DNA of 64,000 nucleotides from Pseudomonas viridiflava (GTDB lineage: Bacteria > Pseudomonadota > Gammaproteobacteria > Pseudomonadales > Pseudomonadaceae): assembly GCF_900589395.1 (NCBI RefSeq), contig NZ_UUIS01000041.1, positions 1 to 64,000 on the forward strand. The letters run 5' to 3'. Position 1 is the stretch's first letter, and the number at the start of each line of letters is the position of its first letter. Positions 19,626 through 28,302 of this stretch are shown here, one piece after another. A model generated the notes under the pieces. That model worked only from the letters and a program-made list of their open reading frames with translations. It was not told the DNA's origin and made no database searches. The position numbers were made by a program, and so were the translations under genes.

Positions 19626-19741
19626 CTCAAGCCCGCCGTTTCACGTTTGACGTCGATCACTCAAGCGTTGGTGCAAACGTGCAGGTCATGCATGGCTTGC
19701 AGATACCTGTCAGTGCACTGCCCATTGTGAGAGGCACTGCT

Positions 19742-20165
19742 GGCGATGGCTGTGTGACAGGCGCTGCAGGTGTGTTGGCCCTGCTGGCCCTTTCGCCGGC
19801 AAGCCGCCTCCCACAGGTTTGATGTTGTTCTGGATCTCGTGCCTGGCACCAGACTGTGGGAGGAAGCTCTGCTGGCGATGGCTGTGTGACAGGCGCAGCA
19901 GGTGTATGGGCCTTGCTGGCCTCATCGCGGGCAGAGCTCCTTCCACAGGTTGATGAGCACCCCGGATCTCGTGCCTGTCACCAGACTGTGGGAGGCGGCT
20001 TGCCGGCGATGGCTGTGTGACAGGCGCAGCAGGTGGCCTTGCTGGTCTCATCGCGGGCAGAGCCCCTTCCACAGGTTGATGAGCACCCCGGATTTTGTGC
20101 TTGGCACCAGACTGTGGGAGGCGGCTTGCCGGCGATGGCTATGGAACAGACGCTGCAGATGTATC
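19742..20165. repeat. Tandem BIME-like repeat, about 130-bp units
   Basis: The marker GGCGATGGCT starts at 19742, 19874, 20005 and 20131, giving periods of 132, 131 and 126 bp. Each unit carries TGTGGGAGGCGGCTTGCCGG, ACAGGCGCAGCAGGTG, TCGCGGGCAGAGC and CTTCCACAGGTTGATGAGCA, so oppositely facing REP arms lie in each unit. It fills most of the 629-bp space between the SRAP gene and the chemoreceptor stop. No coding frame is conserved between units. Confidence 0.85.
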
Positions 20166-20254
20166 AATGTTACCGGCCTCATCGCCCGATCGCCGCCCGC
20201 AGCAGAGCCGCCTTCCACCCGCCAGATGTGCGGCTCAAGAGGCGCGTATGGGTT

Positions 20255-22393
20255 CTACACCCGGAACTGATTGATCAGCCGGCGCTGCTGTTCGGCCAGG
20301 CGCGTCAGTTCGGCACTGGCCTGGCTGGCTTCGTCGGCACCGCCGGCGACTTCGCGGGCCACCTCGCCGATATTGATCACGTTGCGGTTGATGTCGTCGG
20401 CCACCGCGCTCTGTTCTTCGGCGGCGCTGGCGATCTGGGTATTCATGTCGTTGATCACTGACACCGCCTGAGTGATGCTGCCCAGCGCCTCGGCGGCCTG
20501 GGTGGCGTGGGTGACGCTTTCGTCCGTGCGGTTCTGGCTGTCCTGCATGACCTGCACCACCTGGCGGGTGCCGGACTGCAGCTGCTGGATCATGCTCTGG
20601 ATTTCCTGGGTCGCCTGCTGGGTCTTCTGCGCCAGATTGCGCACCTCGTCGGCAACCACGGCAAAGCCGCGCCCCTGCTCACCGGCTCGCGCCGCCTCGA
20701 TGGCAGCGTTCAGGGCCAGCAGGTTGGTCTGCTCGGCGATGCCACGGATCGTGGTGAGGATGGCGTTGATGTTCTCGCTATCGCGCGACAAGGTCTGCAC
20801 CACCTCTACGGCGTGCCCGATCTCCCGGGCCAGGTGGCTGATCGAATCGGAGGTTTCCTGCACGATGCTCATGCCTTGGTGCGCGGCGCTGTCGGCATGG
20901 CTGGCGGCCTGCGCGGCCTGGGTGGCATTGCGCGCCACGTCCTGGGCGGTGGCGGTCATTTCCTGCACCGCCGTGGCCACCTGGTCGATCTCGGCCAGCT
21001 GTTTCTGAATGCCCTGGTGGGTGCGAATGGCGATGTCGGCGCTGTGCTCCGAAGAGTCACTGACCTTCTGCACGGAACTCACCACCTGGCTGATCATGGT
21101 CTGCAGCTTGCCCAGAAACGTATTGAAGCCCAGTGCGATACTGCCCAGTTCATCGGCACGGTCGCTGTGCAGGCGACGGGTCAGGTCACCTTCGCCCTGG
21201 GCGATGTCATCGAGCATGGCGACCATCTGCTTGAGCGGCCGGGCAATGCCGCGCGCGGTCAGCCAGATCACCAGCAGGCCGGCCGCGGCGATCAACAGGC
21301 CGACCAGGGTCATGGCGAAGATATCGCTGCTGCGTTGTGCCTGCAGGTCCTGCTGGAGTTTTTCCTGGTCAGCCATCACGGCACTGAGTGGCAGTTGCAT
21401 CATCAGCGTCCAGCGGGCATTGGTGGCGCCAATGTTGAAGGGCATGTACACCTCGATGTGCCCATGTTCTGCGTCCAGGTCATAGCTGACCTGATCAGTG
21501 ACCAGCTTGCTCAGGTTGGCGACTTCATTGGCGTCCAGCAGCTTGCTGGCCTTCTGGCCCAACAGGCTCTTGTCCTTGGTGTAGGCCACCACGCCGCCGT
21601 TGCTGGCAATCAGCGCGATTTCGCCGGCGCCGTCATACAGGCTGCGATCGACGGCTTCGAGCATTTCCTGGATGAAGTCCACCGACAGGTCGGCCCCGAC
21701 AATGCCCTGGAAGGTGCCGTTGACCATGATCGGCGCAATGAACGACGACAGCATGATGGTGCGGTTGCCGATCGGGTAGGGTGCCGGGTCGACCACGCAG
21801 CCCTTACCGGTTTCCTTGGCGCACTGGTAGTACTCGTTGGCGCGCACACCGGTGGGCAGCAGGGCGCTATTGTCCAGGTCGGTGAGTTTGTCCAGTGACA
21901 GGCTGCCATCGGCGTTGCGAAACCACAGCGGGATAAAGCGCCCGTCTGTTTCCATGCCGGCCTGGCCACTGTTGGCGTACTGGGCGTCATTGCGCTGCAG
22001 GCCGTTGGGTTCCCAGCCCACGTAGGCATCGATCAGCCTGGGGTTTTTGTCCAGTACGTCGCGGGTCAGGTTGATCATGTCCTGGCGGCTCATGTCCAGC
22101 ACCGGCTGGCCCTGGCCGTCGGCGGTGCCAAGCAGGGCGTTGGTCTGGGCCAGGCTGGTGGCCGCCTGCAGTGGCTGCTCAAGTGCCTGGCGAATCGCAC
22201 TGGCCTGGCTCTGGGCCAGCGCTTCGAGGCGCTGGCGCACTGCGATTTCCGATTGCTGGCGGGTGCGCTGCTCGACCAGTGTCTGGGTGCGGGCGCCTGA
22301 ATACAGGGCATAGCCGATCAGGGCTGCCGCCACACCCAGCACGATGATGCCGGCCAGAAACGCAATGGAGAACTGGATCGACTTGAATTTCAT
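20255..22393 (-). CDS. Methyl-accepting chemotaxis protein with dCache sensor
   Basis: A 712-residue chemoreceptor. TM1 is at about 9-30 ([20 protein letters not shown]); a periplasmic double-Cache domain spans about 35-350 and contains [25 protein letters not shown] and [18 protein letters not shown]2 is near 360-390 ([16 protein letters not shown]). A HAMP domain and the signalling hairpin follow, with [20 protein letters not shown]. The ligand cannot be read from the sequence; many pseudomonad dCache receptors bind amino acids or amines. A sigma-28-like promoter lies 40 bp upstream. No C-terminal CheR-binding pentapeptide is seen. Confidence 0.95.
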   Translation of the reverse strand: MKFKSIQFSIAFLAGIIVLGVAAALIGYALYSGARTQTLVEQRTRQQSEIAVRQRLEALAQSQASAIRQALEQPLQAATSLAQTNALLGTADGQGQPVLDMSRQDMINLTRDVLDKNPRLIDAYVGWEPNGLQRNDAQYANSGQAGMETDGRFIPLWFRNADGSLSLDKLTDLDNSALLPTGVRANEYYQCAKETGKGCVVDPAPYPIGNRTIMLSSFIAPIMVNGTFQGIVGADLSVDFIQEMLEAVDRSLYDGAGEIALIASNGGVVAYTKDKSLLGQKASKLLDANEVANLSKLVTDQVSYDLDAEHGHIEVYMPFNIGATNARWTLMMQLPLSAVMADQEKLQQDLQAQRSSDIFAMTLVGLLIAAAGLLVIWLTARGIARPLKQMVAMLDDIAQGEGDLTRRLHSDRADELGSIALGFNTFLGKLQTMISQVVSSVQKVSDSSEHSADIAIRTHQGIQKQLAEIDQVATAVQEMTATAQDVARNATQAAQAASHADSAAHQGMSIVQETSDSISHLAREIGHAVEVVQTLSRDSENINAILTTIRGIAEQTNLLALNAAIEAARAGEQGRGFAVVADEVRNLAQKTQQATQEIQSMIQQLQSGTRQVVQVMQDSQNRTDESVTHATQAAEALGSITQAVSVINDMNTQIASAAEEQSAVADDINRNVINIGEVAREVAGGADEASQASAELTRLAEQQRRLINQFRV

Positions 22394-22432
22394 ACCGGCT
22401 CCGGACAGGAAGAGGGCTCGCTCTATAGAGCG

Positions 22433-22459
22433 CTATCGCCCGAAAAATGAAAATCATGA
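22433..22459 (-). promoter_or_regulatory. Putative FliA (sigma-28) promoter of the chemoreceptor gene
   Basis: On the minus strand TCAT (22456-22459), 15 bp and GGCGATAG (22433-22440) resemble TAAA-N15-GCCGATAA. It stands 40 bp before the chemoreceptor ATG, as expected for a class IV flagellar gene. Confidence 0.5.
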
Positions 22460-22616
22460 GCGGCTTCAAGCGACAAGATTGGGAGGATTGCAAGAACATG
22501 GCATGACAGTCTTTGTTGCCGGCAGGGAACCCGGGGGCGCTCGACAGGGACCAACAAGGCGCTTGCAGCGCGGCTGCAAGGTTCAGGACGACCATCACTT
22601 TCAGAAGGAGCGCGCC

Positions 22617-23360
22617 GTGTTGCGTCAGATGTGGGTTGCAGGTGTGTTCAGTGCCGTTTTGCTGGTGGGCGGTTGCCATACCAATACGATCGATGTCAAT
22701 CAGGTGTATGCCCGCACCTATCAGCAAACGCTGGATGAAGCGGCCAGCCGCCAGGCGCTGGACACCTCCAGCCCCAGTGCCCGACGGGTGCAGGCCATTG
22801 CCGAACGACTGATGACCCAGGCGCCGAAGCTGTACCCCGATGCCGCACAGTGGCAGTGGCAGGTCAGTCTGATCAAGGACGATGAACTCAACGCCAATGG
22901 TGGACCGGGTGGCAAGGTCATGATTCATACCGGGGTGCTCGATCAGCTTCAACCGACCGATGATGAGCTGGCGGCAATTATTGCCGGTGTCATTGCCCGT
23001 GCCGACAGCCCGGAGAGCCGTGAAGCGATACGCAGGCGCCATGCCCCGGCGGTGATACCCGCGACGTCGAGAGCCCTGGGCATGAACGAGGCCGGCATGG
23101 CCTTGGCCGAGCAAGTGACTGAAGCCAAAAGCCAGGCGCGGATGGAAGCGCGGGTCGATGTGCAAAGTCTGGAATGGCTTGCCAGGTCAGGCTATAACCC
23201 CAACGCGGCGGTGACGGTACTGGAAAAAATGTTGCAACGTGAAGGGCTCTCGGCCACTGAACTCAATGGACTGCGACGGCTGGTCGAGCCCCGGACCCAA
23301 CGCCTGCGTGAAGCGATTCCCAAGGTCATGCCACTGTATGAGCAGGCCAGCAAGCCTTGA
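22617..23360 (+). CDS. M48-like lipoprotein that has lost its catalytic residues
   Basis: A 247-residue lipoprotein (lipobox LVGG|C, Cys20) clearly paralogous to the next gene along its whole length: shared features include AQAPKLYPDAAQWQWQV, GPGGKVMIHTGVLDQL, ARSGYNPNAAVTVLEKM and AIPKVMPLYEQA. The metalloprotease site is destroyed. Where the neighbour has GHEIAHA this protein has AGVIARA, and the third ligand region NENEAD is replaced by RMEARVD. It is therefore probably a non-catalytic partner or regulator, or decaying. The GTG start has AAGGAG 6 nt upstream, exactly as in the paralogue. An in-frame extension upstream lacks a signal peptide. Confidence 0.8.
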   Translation: MLRQMWVAGVFSAVLLVGGCHTNTIDVNQVYARTYQQTLDEAASRQALDTSSPSARRVQAIAERLMTQAPKLYPDAAQWQWQVSLIKDDELNANGGPGGKVMIHTGVLDQLQPTDDELAAIIAGVIARADSPESREAIRRRHAPAVIPATSRALGMNEAGMALAEQVTEAKSQARMEARVDVQSLEWLARSGYNPNAAVTVLEKMLQREGLSATELNGLRRLVEPRTQRLREAIPKVMPLYEQASKP

Positions 23361-23479
23361 GTACCACTGGCCAGGGAACCAAGCCTGCGTAATGATGACC
23401 AATAGCTCGAATCGGCCGGTCTCTGGCGCAGAATCGCTGCAGGACCTGGCATGACCGCCATGTTTTTAAGGAGTGTCCC

Positions 23480-24301
23480 GTGATGCGCCAGTATTTTGCT
23501 TTATCTGCCTTGAGCGCCACCTTGCTGCTGGGCGGCTGCCAGGCGGTCAATACCACCACAGGCGACTCGGTGGGCGTTGAACGCAAGCAGTACATGTTCA
23601 GCATGCTGTCGACTGAGCAAGTCAACCAGATGTATGCCCAGTCTTATCAGAAGACCGTGGGCGAGGCGACCAGCCAGGGCGTGCTCGACACCACCAGCAA
23701 CAACGCCAAGCGCGTGCGGGCGATTGCCAATCGGTTGATTGCCCAGGCGCCGAAGCTGCGTCCCGATGCCGCGCAATGGCAGTGGGAAGTGAACCTGATC
23801 AAGAGTGATGACCTCAATGCCAACTGCGGCCCTGGTGGCAAGATCATTGTCTATTCCGGGCTGATCGATCAGCTCAAGCTCAGCGATGATGAGATCGCAG
23901 CAGTGATGGGCCACGAGATCGCCCATGCGTTGCGCGAGCACGGCCGCGAAGCGATGTCCAAGGCCTATGGCCTTGAAATGGGCAAGCAGGGCGCGAGCGC
24001 CTTGTTCGGCCTGGGCGAAACCAGCCTGGCAATGGCCGACACGGTGGTCAACTACGCCATGACCCTGCCCAACAGCCGCAGCAACGAGAACGAAGCCGAC
24101 CTGCTGGGCCTGGAACTGGCCGCCCGCGCCGGCTACAACCCCAATGCCGCGATCACCCTGTGGCAGAAAATGACCCAGCAATCGGGTGGCTCGCCGCCTG
24201 AGTTCATGAGCACCCACCCGGCCTCCCAGAGCCGCATCGCTTCGCTGGAAGCGGCGATTCCGAAGGTCATGCCGCTGTACCAGCAGGCACCGAAGACCTG
24301 A
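23480..24301 (+). CDS. M48-family metalloprotease, lipoprotein
   Basis: A 273-residue zinc metalloprotease anchored to the outer membrane (lipobox LLGG|C, Cys20). The zinc site is HEIAH (145-149) with Glu205 in NENEADLLG as the third ligand. This is the small LoiP/YcaL/YggG type that acts on misfolded envelope proteins. The GTG start directly before an ATG is chosen since AAGGAG lies 6 nt upstream, as in the inactive paralogue 120 bp before it. The two genes likely arose by tandem duplication. The C-terminus SRIASLEAAIPKVMPLYQQA is shared. Confidence 0.92.
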   Translation: MMRQYFALSALSATLLLGGCQAVNTTTGDSVGVERKQYMFSMLSTEQVNQMYAQSYQKTVGEATSQGVLDTTSNNAKRVRAIANRLIAQAPKLRPDAAQWQWEVNLIKSDDLNANCGPGGKIIVYSGLIDQLKLSDDEIAAVMGHEIAHALREHGREAMSKAYGLEMGKQGASALFGLGETSLAMADTVVNYAMTLPNSRSNENEADLLGLELAARAGYNPNAAITLWQKMTQQSGGSPPEFMSTHPASQSRIASLEAAIPKVMPLYQQAPKT

Positions 24302-24382
24302 GGCCATTCGCACCGCAAGCGCGTGCAAGCGCGCGAATGCAGTCTGTCAGGCACTGAAGTTTTTGCATGCGTCCTGCTTGCG

Positions 24383-24967
24383 CTACACCCAGCCGCTGAC
24401 CTGCATGGCCTTGTACACCGCCACCAGCGCCAGCACGAAAAAGGCACTGGCGGCCAGGCGGCGGATCAGGGTCAGCGGCAATTTGTCGGCAGCGAAATTG
24501 CCGGCCAGCACCACCGGCACATTGGCAATCAGCATGCCGACCGTGGTGCCGATGATCACCAGCCACAGGTGACTGTACTGCGCGGCCAGCATCACCGTGG
24601 CGATCTGGGTCTTGTCGCCGATTTCAGCAATGAAGAACGTGATCAACGTGGTCATGAACGGGCCGAACTTGCGCGCGGTGCTCGCCTCGTCCTCATCCAT
24701 CTTGTCGGGCACCAGTGTCCACAGTGCGGTGGCGGTAAAGCTGGCGGCCAGCACCCAGTGCAGCACCACATCCGAGAAGAACTGACTGAACCAGGCGCCC
24801 ACGGCGCCGGCCGCGGCGTGGTTGGCGAGCGTGGCCGCCACGATGCCGGCGATGATGGGCCAGGGCTTGCGAAAGCGAGCCGCCAGGATGAGCGCCAACA
24901 ATTGGGTCTTGTCGCCGATTTCGGCAAGCGCCACGACGGCAGTGGGGATAAGGAGTGATTCCAGCAT
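24383..24967 (-). CDS. TMEM165/GDT1 family transporter (probable Mn2+ exporter)
   Basis: A 194-residue inner-membrane protein with six hydrophobic segments and the two family motifs ExGDKT: AEIGDKTQLL (Glu16-Thr21) and AEIGDKTQIA (Glu115-Thr120), separated by an acidic loop (DKMDEDEAS). Bacterial members such as MneA export manganese. That function is strongly supported here by the yybP-ykoY riboswitch in the leader, which senses Mn2+. The ATG is preceded by AGGAAAC. Single-gene unit. Confidence 0.93.
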   Translation of the reverse strand: MLESLLIPTAVVALAEIGDKTQLLALILAARFRKPWPIIAGIVAATLANHAAAGAVGAWFSQFFSDVVLHWVLAASFTATALWTLVPDKMDEDEASTARKFGPFMTTLITFFIAEIGDKTQIATVMLAAQYSHLWLVIIGTTVGMLIANVPVVLAGNFAADKLPLTLIRRLAASAFFVLALVAVYKAMQVSGWV

Positions 24968-24989
24968 CAGGTTTCCTGGGGCGGGTCGA

Positions 24990-25165
24990 CACGGCTATGA
25001 CACGTACAGCCTTCCCGCCCGGTAAGGTGTGCGTGTCATAGGTCTGGTCAAACCACTGATCCGTCTGATGCGGATTCCGGGTCGCACGCACCATGGCCTG
25101 TTGGCCAAGTATGTTGATGCATGCCGCTCAAGCAGGGTGCTCGTGGGAGACTACTCCCCTAGGAC
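24990..25165 (-). ncRNA. yybP-ykoY manganese riboswitch
   Basis: The minus-strand leader of the TMEM165-like gene holds the conserved parts of the aptamer: TAGGGGAGTAG at 25161-25151, ATCAACATACTTGG near 25120-25107, and AGACCTATGACACG at about 25045-25032. These match the yybP-ykoY consensus (GGGGAGUAG, CAACAUACU, AGACCU). Downstream, CTATGACACG (25041-25032) is perfectly complementary to CGTGTCATAG (25004-24995), so the 3' aptamer strand can pair with the expression platform. A GGGCGGG / CCCGCCC pairing close to the ribosome site is also possible. Binding Mn2+ should release expression of the exporter. Confidence 0.92.
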
Positions 25166-25211
25166 GGGGCGGATTCTGCCTACGCCAAACGGTTTGGGCA
25201 AGCGCTTATTT

Positions 25212-26210
25212 TCAACTGCGCCGGGCCTTGTAGATCTTGAAGCCATTGCCTTGGGCCACGACCTCACAGCTGCCGAACTGGCTTTCGATCACCGGTTGAT
25301 AGCGCAGGAAGTTGTTGGCAACCAAGCGCAGTTCTCCGCCGGATCGTAGATGTTCGCGAGATTTTTTCAGCAGGTTTTCCGTGGCCTTGTAGTCGGTGTG
25401 CACCCCGACATGAAACGGCGGGTTGCTCAGAATCGCGCTCAGGCCTTTGGGGGCGGCATCGATGCCGTCGCCGGTGATGACCTGCGCCTGCAGGCCATTG
25501 GCGGCCAGTGTCAGCACCGAACTGGCGGTGGCGAACGCATCCACGTCGAGCATGATCACGTCGGTCTGCGGGTTGCGACGCTTGATCGCCGCGCCAAGCA
25601 CGCCGGCACCGCAGCCAAAATCCAGCAGCGAACCGCCCGGCAGTTTGTCCAGGTGCTCCAGCAGCAATGCCGTGCCGCGATCAAGTCGGCCGTGGCTGAA
25701 CACGCCGGGCAGGCTGGTCACGGTCAGCGGACCGTCGGGCAGGGTGATTTCATAGGTCTTGGCCATGTCGTTCAGGGCCGTCGCTTGTGGCGCCTGTTCG
25801 ACGCTGACCTGCCAGAGCTGGCAATGCCGGGCGCTGTCGAGCTTGCGCGGCCTGCCAAAGGGGTGCAATTGCTTGGCTGCCGCCTCGATCCCACCGCGTT
25901 TTTCGCCGACCAGAAACAGCTCGCGCCCGGCCAGGCGCGAGGCCAGGGCATTGAGCAGGTAGTCGGTCAGGTCACGGGCCTTGGGCAGAAACAGCACCAC
26001 GGCCTCGAAGTCATCGGCGGGGTGCTCGACGCCAAAATGCGTACGCCCTTCGAAACGCGCCTCCAGCGCCGCTGACTCGCCGGCATGCCAGGACCAGCCG
26101 TGCGCATCAGGCAGCTTGCCCATCAGATCATCGGCGGGCAGGCCGGCCAGCAGCACCTTGCCCTGAAACAGCTCGGCCTGCCGGAGTATCACTTCACTGC
26201 GCGGGTCCAT
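25212..26210 (-). CDS. rsmC: 16S rRNA m2G1207 methyltransferase
   Basis: SAM-dependent methyltransferase of the RsmC/RlmG group, 332 residues. The N-terminal degenerate domain starts [17 protein letters not shown], as in Pseudomonas RsmC. The C-terminal domain has SAM motif [13 protein letters not shown] (195-206) and catalytic NPPF (263-266). The RsmC assignment rests on N-terminus and length; RlmG (about 375 residues) is the alternative. An in-frame extension of 50 codons overlaps the REP element and is not coding. Starts with ATG and AGGA 8 nt upstream. Confidence 0.9.
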   Translation of the reverse strand: MDPRSEVILRQAELFQGKVLLAGLPADDLMGKLPDAHGWSWHAGESAALEARFEGRTHFGVEHPADDFEAVVLFLPKARDLTDYLLNALASRLAGRELFLVGEKRGGIEAAAKQLHPFGRPRKLDSARHCQLWQVSVEQAPQATALNDMAKTYEITLPDGPLTVTSLPGVFSHGRLDRGTALLLEHLDKLPGGSLLDFGCGAGVLGAAIKRRNPQTDVIMLDVDAFATASSVLTLAANGLQAQVITGDGIDAAPKGLSAILSNPPFHVGVHTDYKATENLLKKSREHLRSGGELRLVANNFLRYQPVIESQFGSCEVVAQGNGFKIYKARRS

Positions 26211-26253
26211 GTCCTGGCTCCTGAAAAAAGGGCGCAGTTTAACAGGGGACGGG

Positions 26254-26406
26254 TGTAGGAGCGCGCTCTGCCCGCGACCGGCTGCGTAGCAGTCGTAAAA
26301 TTGCAGCGTTTCGCCAATTCTGAAAGCGTTCGCAGTCATGATTTTGTGGCGTCTCGACAATTTTGCGAGCGCTGCGCACTCGGTCGCGGGCAGAGCGCGC
26401 TCCTAC
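26254..26406. repeat. BIME: inverted REP pair, type A (second copy)
   Basis: TGTAGGAGCGCGCTCTGCCC at the left faces GGGCAGAGCGCGCTCCTAC at the right. The interior (CTGCGTAGCAGTCGTAAAA, TTTTGCGAGCGCTGCGCACT) is nearly that of 13407-13562. It lies between the rsmC start and the dehydrogenase stop. Confidence 0.8.
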
Positions 26407-26444
26407 GGGCCCGGTGTCTGCTATGTGCTGGCGCGCCATTTCAT

Positions 26445-27410
26445 TCAGGTCACGACACGCATGGGCGCACCGTCGGCAAACGCCCGGGCATTTTCGGCGA
26501 TCTGGCCGACAATGCGTTGCCGGGCTTCGCGCGCGCCCCAGGCGCTGTGCGGGGTGACGATCAGGCGCGGGATGTCGCCGGCCAGCAAGGGGTTGCCGTT
26601 GGCCGGCGGCTCGACACTGAGCACATCGGTCGCCGCGCCGCCCAGGTGGCCATTGCGCAGGGCCTCGGCCAAAGCCTGTTCATCGATCAGCCCGCCACGG
26701 GCGGTGTTGACCACCAGCGCATGGGGCTTGAGCAGGCCCATTTCGCGCGCGCCGATCATGTGCCGGGTCTGTTCGTTGAGCGGGCAGTGCAGGGTCAGGG
26801 CATCGACCTGTGGCAGCAGCGCCTCCAGTGGCAGACGATCAGCGCGGGCCGGACGGCCCGGAATCTGGCCGATCAATACGCGCATGCCGAACGCCTCGGC
26901 CAGCCGTGCCACGGCACCGCCCAGCTCGCCATGACCGAGCAGCCCCAGGGTCTTGCCCTCCAGCTCCATGATCGGAAAGTCGAGCAGGCAGAACTGCGCC
27001 GATTTCTGCCACAGCCCCTGCTGCACCGCACGCTGGTAGTCGGGCAGGCGCGTGGCCAGAGCCAGCAACAGCAACAGGGTGTGCTGGGCCACCGAGGCGG
27101 TGCCGTACCCCTGGCAGTTGCACACGGTCACGCCGTGCTCTCGGGCCGAGACCAGGTCGACATTGTTGGTGCCGGTGGCCGCGACCAGCACCAGCTTGAG
27201 TTGCGGGCAGGCCGCGAAGGTCGCGGCATCGATCCGTACCTTGTTGGTGATTACCACCTGCGCGCCCTGCAGTCGCTCGCTGACCTGGTCGGCCGCGGTA
27301 CTGGCGTGCAACACCAGGTTGGCAAAACTGTTGTGCAGGACACTCAGGTCAAGGTCGCCCAGGTCCAGCGAGGTGTGATCAAGAAAAACTGCTCTGGCGA
27401 CATTGCTCAT
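26445..27410 (-). CDS. D-2-hydroxyacid dehydrogenase (glycerate dehydrogenase-like)
   Basis: NAD(P)-dependent 2-hydroxyacid dehydrogenase, 321 residues. The nucleotide motif is LGLLGHGELGGAVARL (G159-x-G161-x2-G164). The catalytic triad is Arg238 (NTARGGLID), Glu267 (SVEPPANGNPLL) and His288 (VTPHSAWG). TGTNNVDL near residue 80 is also typical. The likely substrates are hydroxypyruvate or glyoxylate (HprA-like), but these cannot be fixed by eye. Divergent from the LysE-type exporter. Confidence 0.9.
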   Translation of the reverse strand: MSNVARAVFLDHTSLDLGDLDLSVLHNSFANLVLHASTAADQVSERLQGAQVVITNKVRIDAATFAACPQLKLVLVAATGTNNVDLVSAREHGVTVCNCQGYGTASVAQHTLLLLLALATRLPDYQRAVQQGLWQKSAQFCLLDFPIMELEGKTLGLLGHGELGGAVARLAEAFGMRVLIGQIPGRPARADRLPLEALLPQVDALTLHCPLNEQTRHMIGAREMGLLKPHALVVNTARGGLIDEQALAEALRNGHLGGAATDVLSVEPPANGNPLLAGDIPRLIVTPHSAWGAREARQRIVGQIAENARAFADGAPMRVVT

Positions 27411-27533
27411 CGCTGTACCTTTCGGGAGAAGAAGGGGAGTTGTATCGTTGAAGGCCTTTTTCTATCACAGCCCAGGCGTGGCGCAGACAGTTTTTGTCAG
27501 GCCGCACCAGGCTGCCCGTTCCCGGAGAACCTC

Positions 27534-28163
27534 ATGTACTGGGCTGAATTTCTGACCGTTGCACTGATTCACCTGCTGGCTGTGGCCAGCCCCGGCCCCG
27601 ACTTTGCCGTGGTGGTGCGCGAAAGCGTGACCCACGGACGCAAGGCCGGCACCTGGGCGGCGCTGGGCGTGGGCTCGGCGATTTTTGTGCATGTCGGCTA
27701 CTCGCTGCTGGGCATCGGCATCATCGTTTCCCAATCCATCGTGTTGTTCAACGCGCTGAAATGGGCCGCAGCCGCCTACCTGCTGTATATCGGCATCAAG
27801 GCCCTGCGCGCCAGGCCGGCCAGTGCCGCGCCGGACGACCTCAAGGCCCCGGCTGCCGAGCGCTCGGCGCGCGGCGCCTACGTCAGCGGTTTCGTCACCA
27901 ACGGCCTGAACCCCAAGGCCACGCTGTTCTTCCTGTCGCTGTTCACCGTGGTCATCGACCCGCACACCCCGCTGCTGGTGCAAGGCGGCTACGGCGTGTA
28001 CCTGGCCATTGCGACCGCCTTGTGGTTCTGCCTGGTGGCACGCCTGTTCAGCCAGGCGCGGGTGCGCGCAGGCTTTGCCCGCATGGGCCACTGGTTCGAC
28101 CGTGCCATGGGCGCGGTGCTGGTCGCCCTGGGCGTCAAGCTGGCGTTTACCCAGGCCGGTTGA
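27534..28163 (+). CDS. LysE/RhtB-family amino-acid exporter
   Basis: A 209-residue inner-membrane exporter with about six hydrophobic segments. The signature ASPGPDFAVVVRESVTHGRK lies near the N-terminus, and GFVTNGLNPKATLFFLSLFT follows mid-protein; both are RhtB-family marks. Substrate unknown. GGAG stands 8 nt before the ATG. A frame continuing far upstream crosses the intergenic region and the opposite gene and is not coding. Confidence 0.92.
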   Translation: MYWAEFLTVALIHLLAVASPGPDFAVVVRESVTHGRKAGTWAALGVGSAIFVHVGYSLLGIGIIVSQSIVLFNALKWAAAAYLLYIGIKALRARPASAAPDDLKAPAAERSARGAYVSGFVTNGLNPKATLFFLSLFTVVIDPHTPLLVQGGYGVYLAIATALWFCLVARLFSQARVRAGFARMGHWFDRAMGAVLVALGVKLAFTQAG

Positions 28164-28180
28164 GCGTCCGGCCAGGCCGT

Positions 28181-28201
28181 ACGGGCGTGCAAGACGCCCG
28201 T
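28181..28201 (+). terminator. Hairpin after the LysE-type gene
   Basis: ACGGGCGT-GCAAG-ACGCCCGT, a perfect 8-bp stem with a 5-nt loop, 17 bp after the stop. No T-run follows, so it may be a weak or Rho-assisted terminator. Confidence 0.5.
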
Positions 28202-28302
28202 GCACCGGTCGGTAAACCGCCCCTTTGACCGATGCAACTGGCGAGAGTGCAATTGAGCGTCCATATTGGAGCTTCGCCTGTGAACTCTGGAAAGGGACTC
28301 TT

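Noticed and set aside
19742..20165. Tandem repeats as a CRISPR array
   Set aside because: The repeat unit is about 130 bp and contiguous, with no short repeats or unique spacers and no cas genes.
20507..21898. A 463-codon frame antisense to the chemoreceptor
   Set aside because: Composition is a mirror of the MCP signalling domain; no ribosome site or family.
26301..27533. In-frame N-terminal extension of the LysE-type protein by about 400 codons
   Set aside because: It runs through a REP element and antisense to the dehydrogenase; the ATG at 27534 has a ribosome site and the family start.
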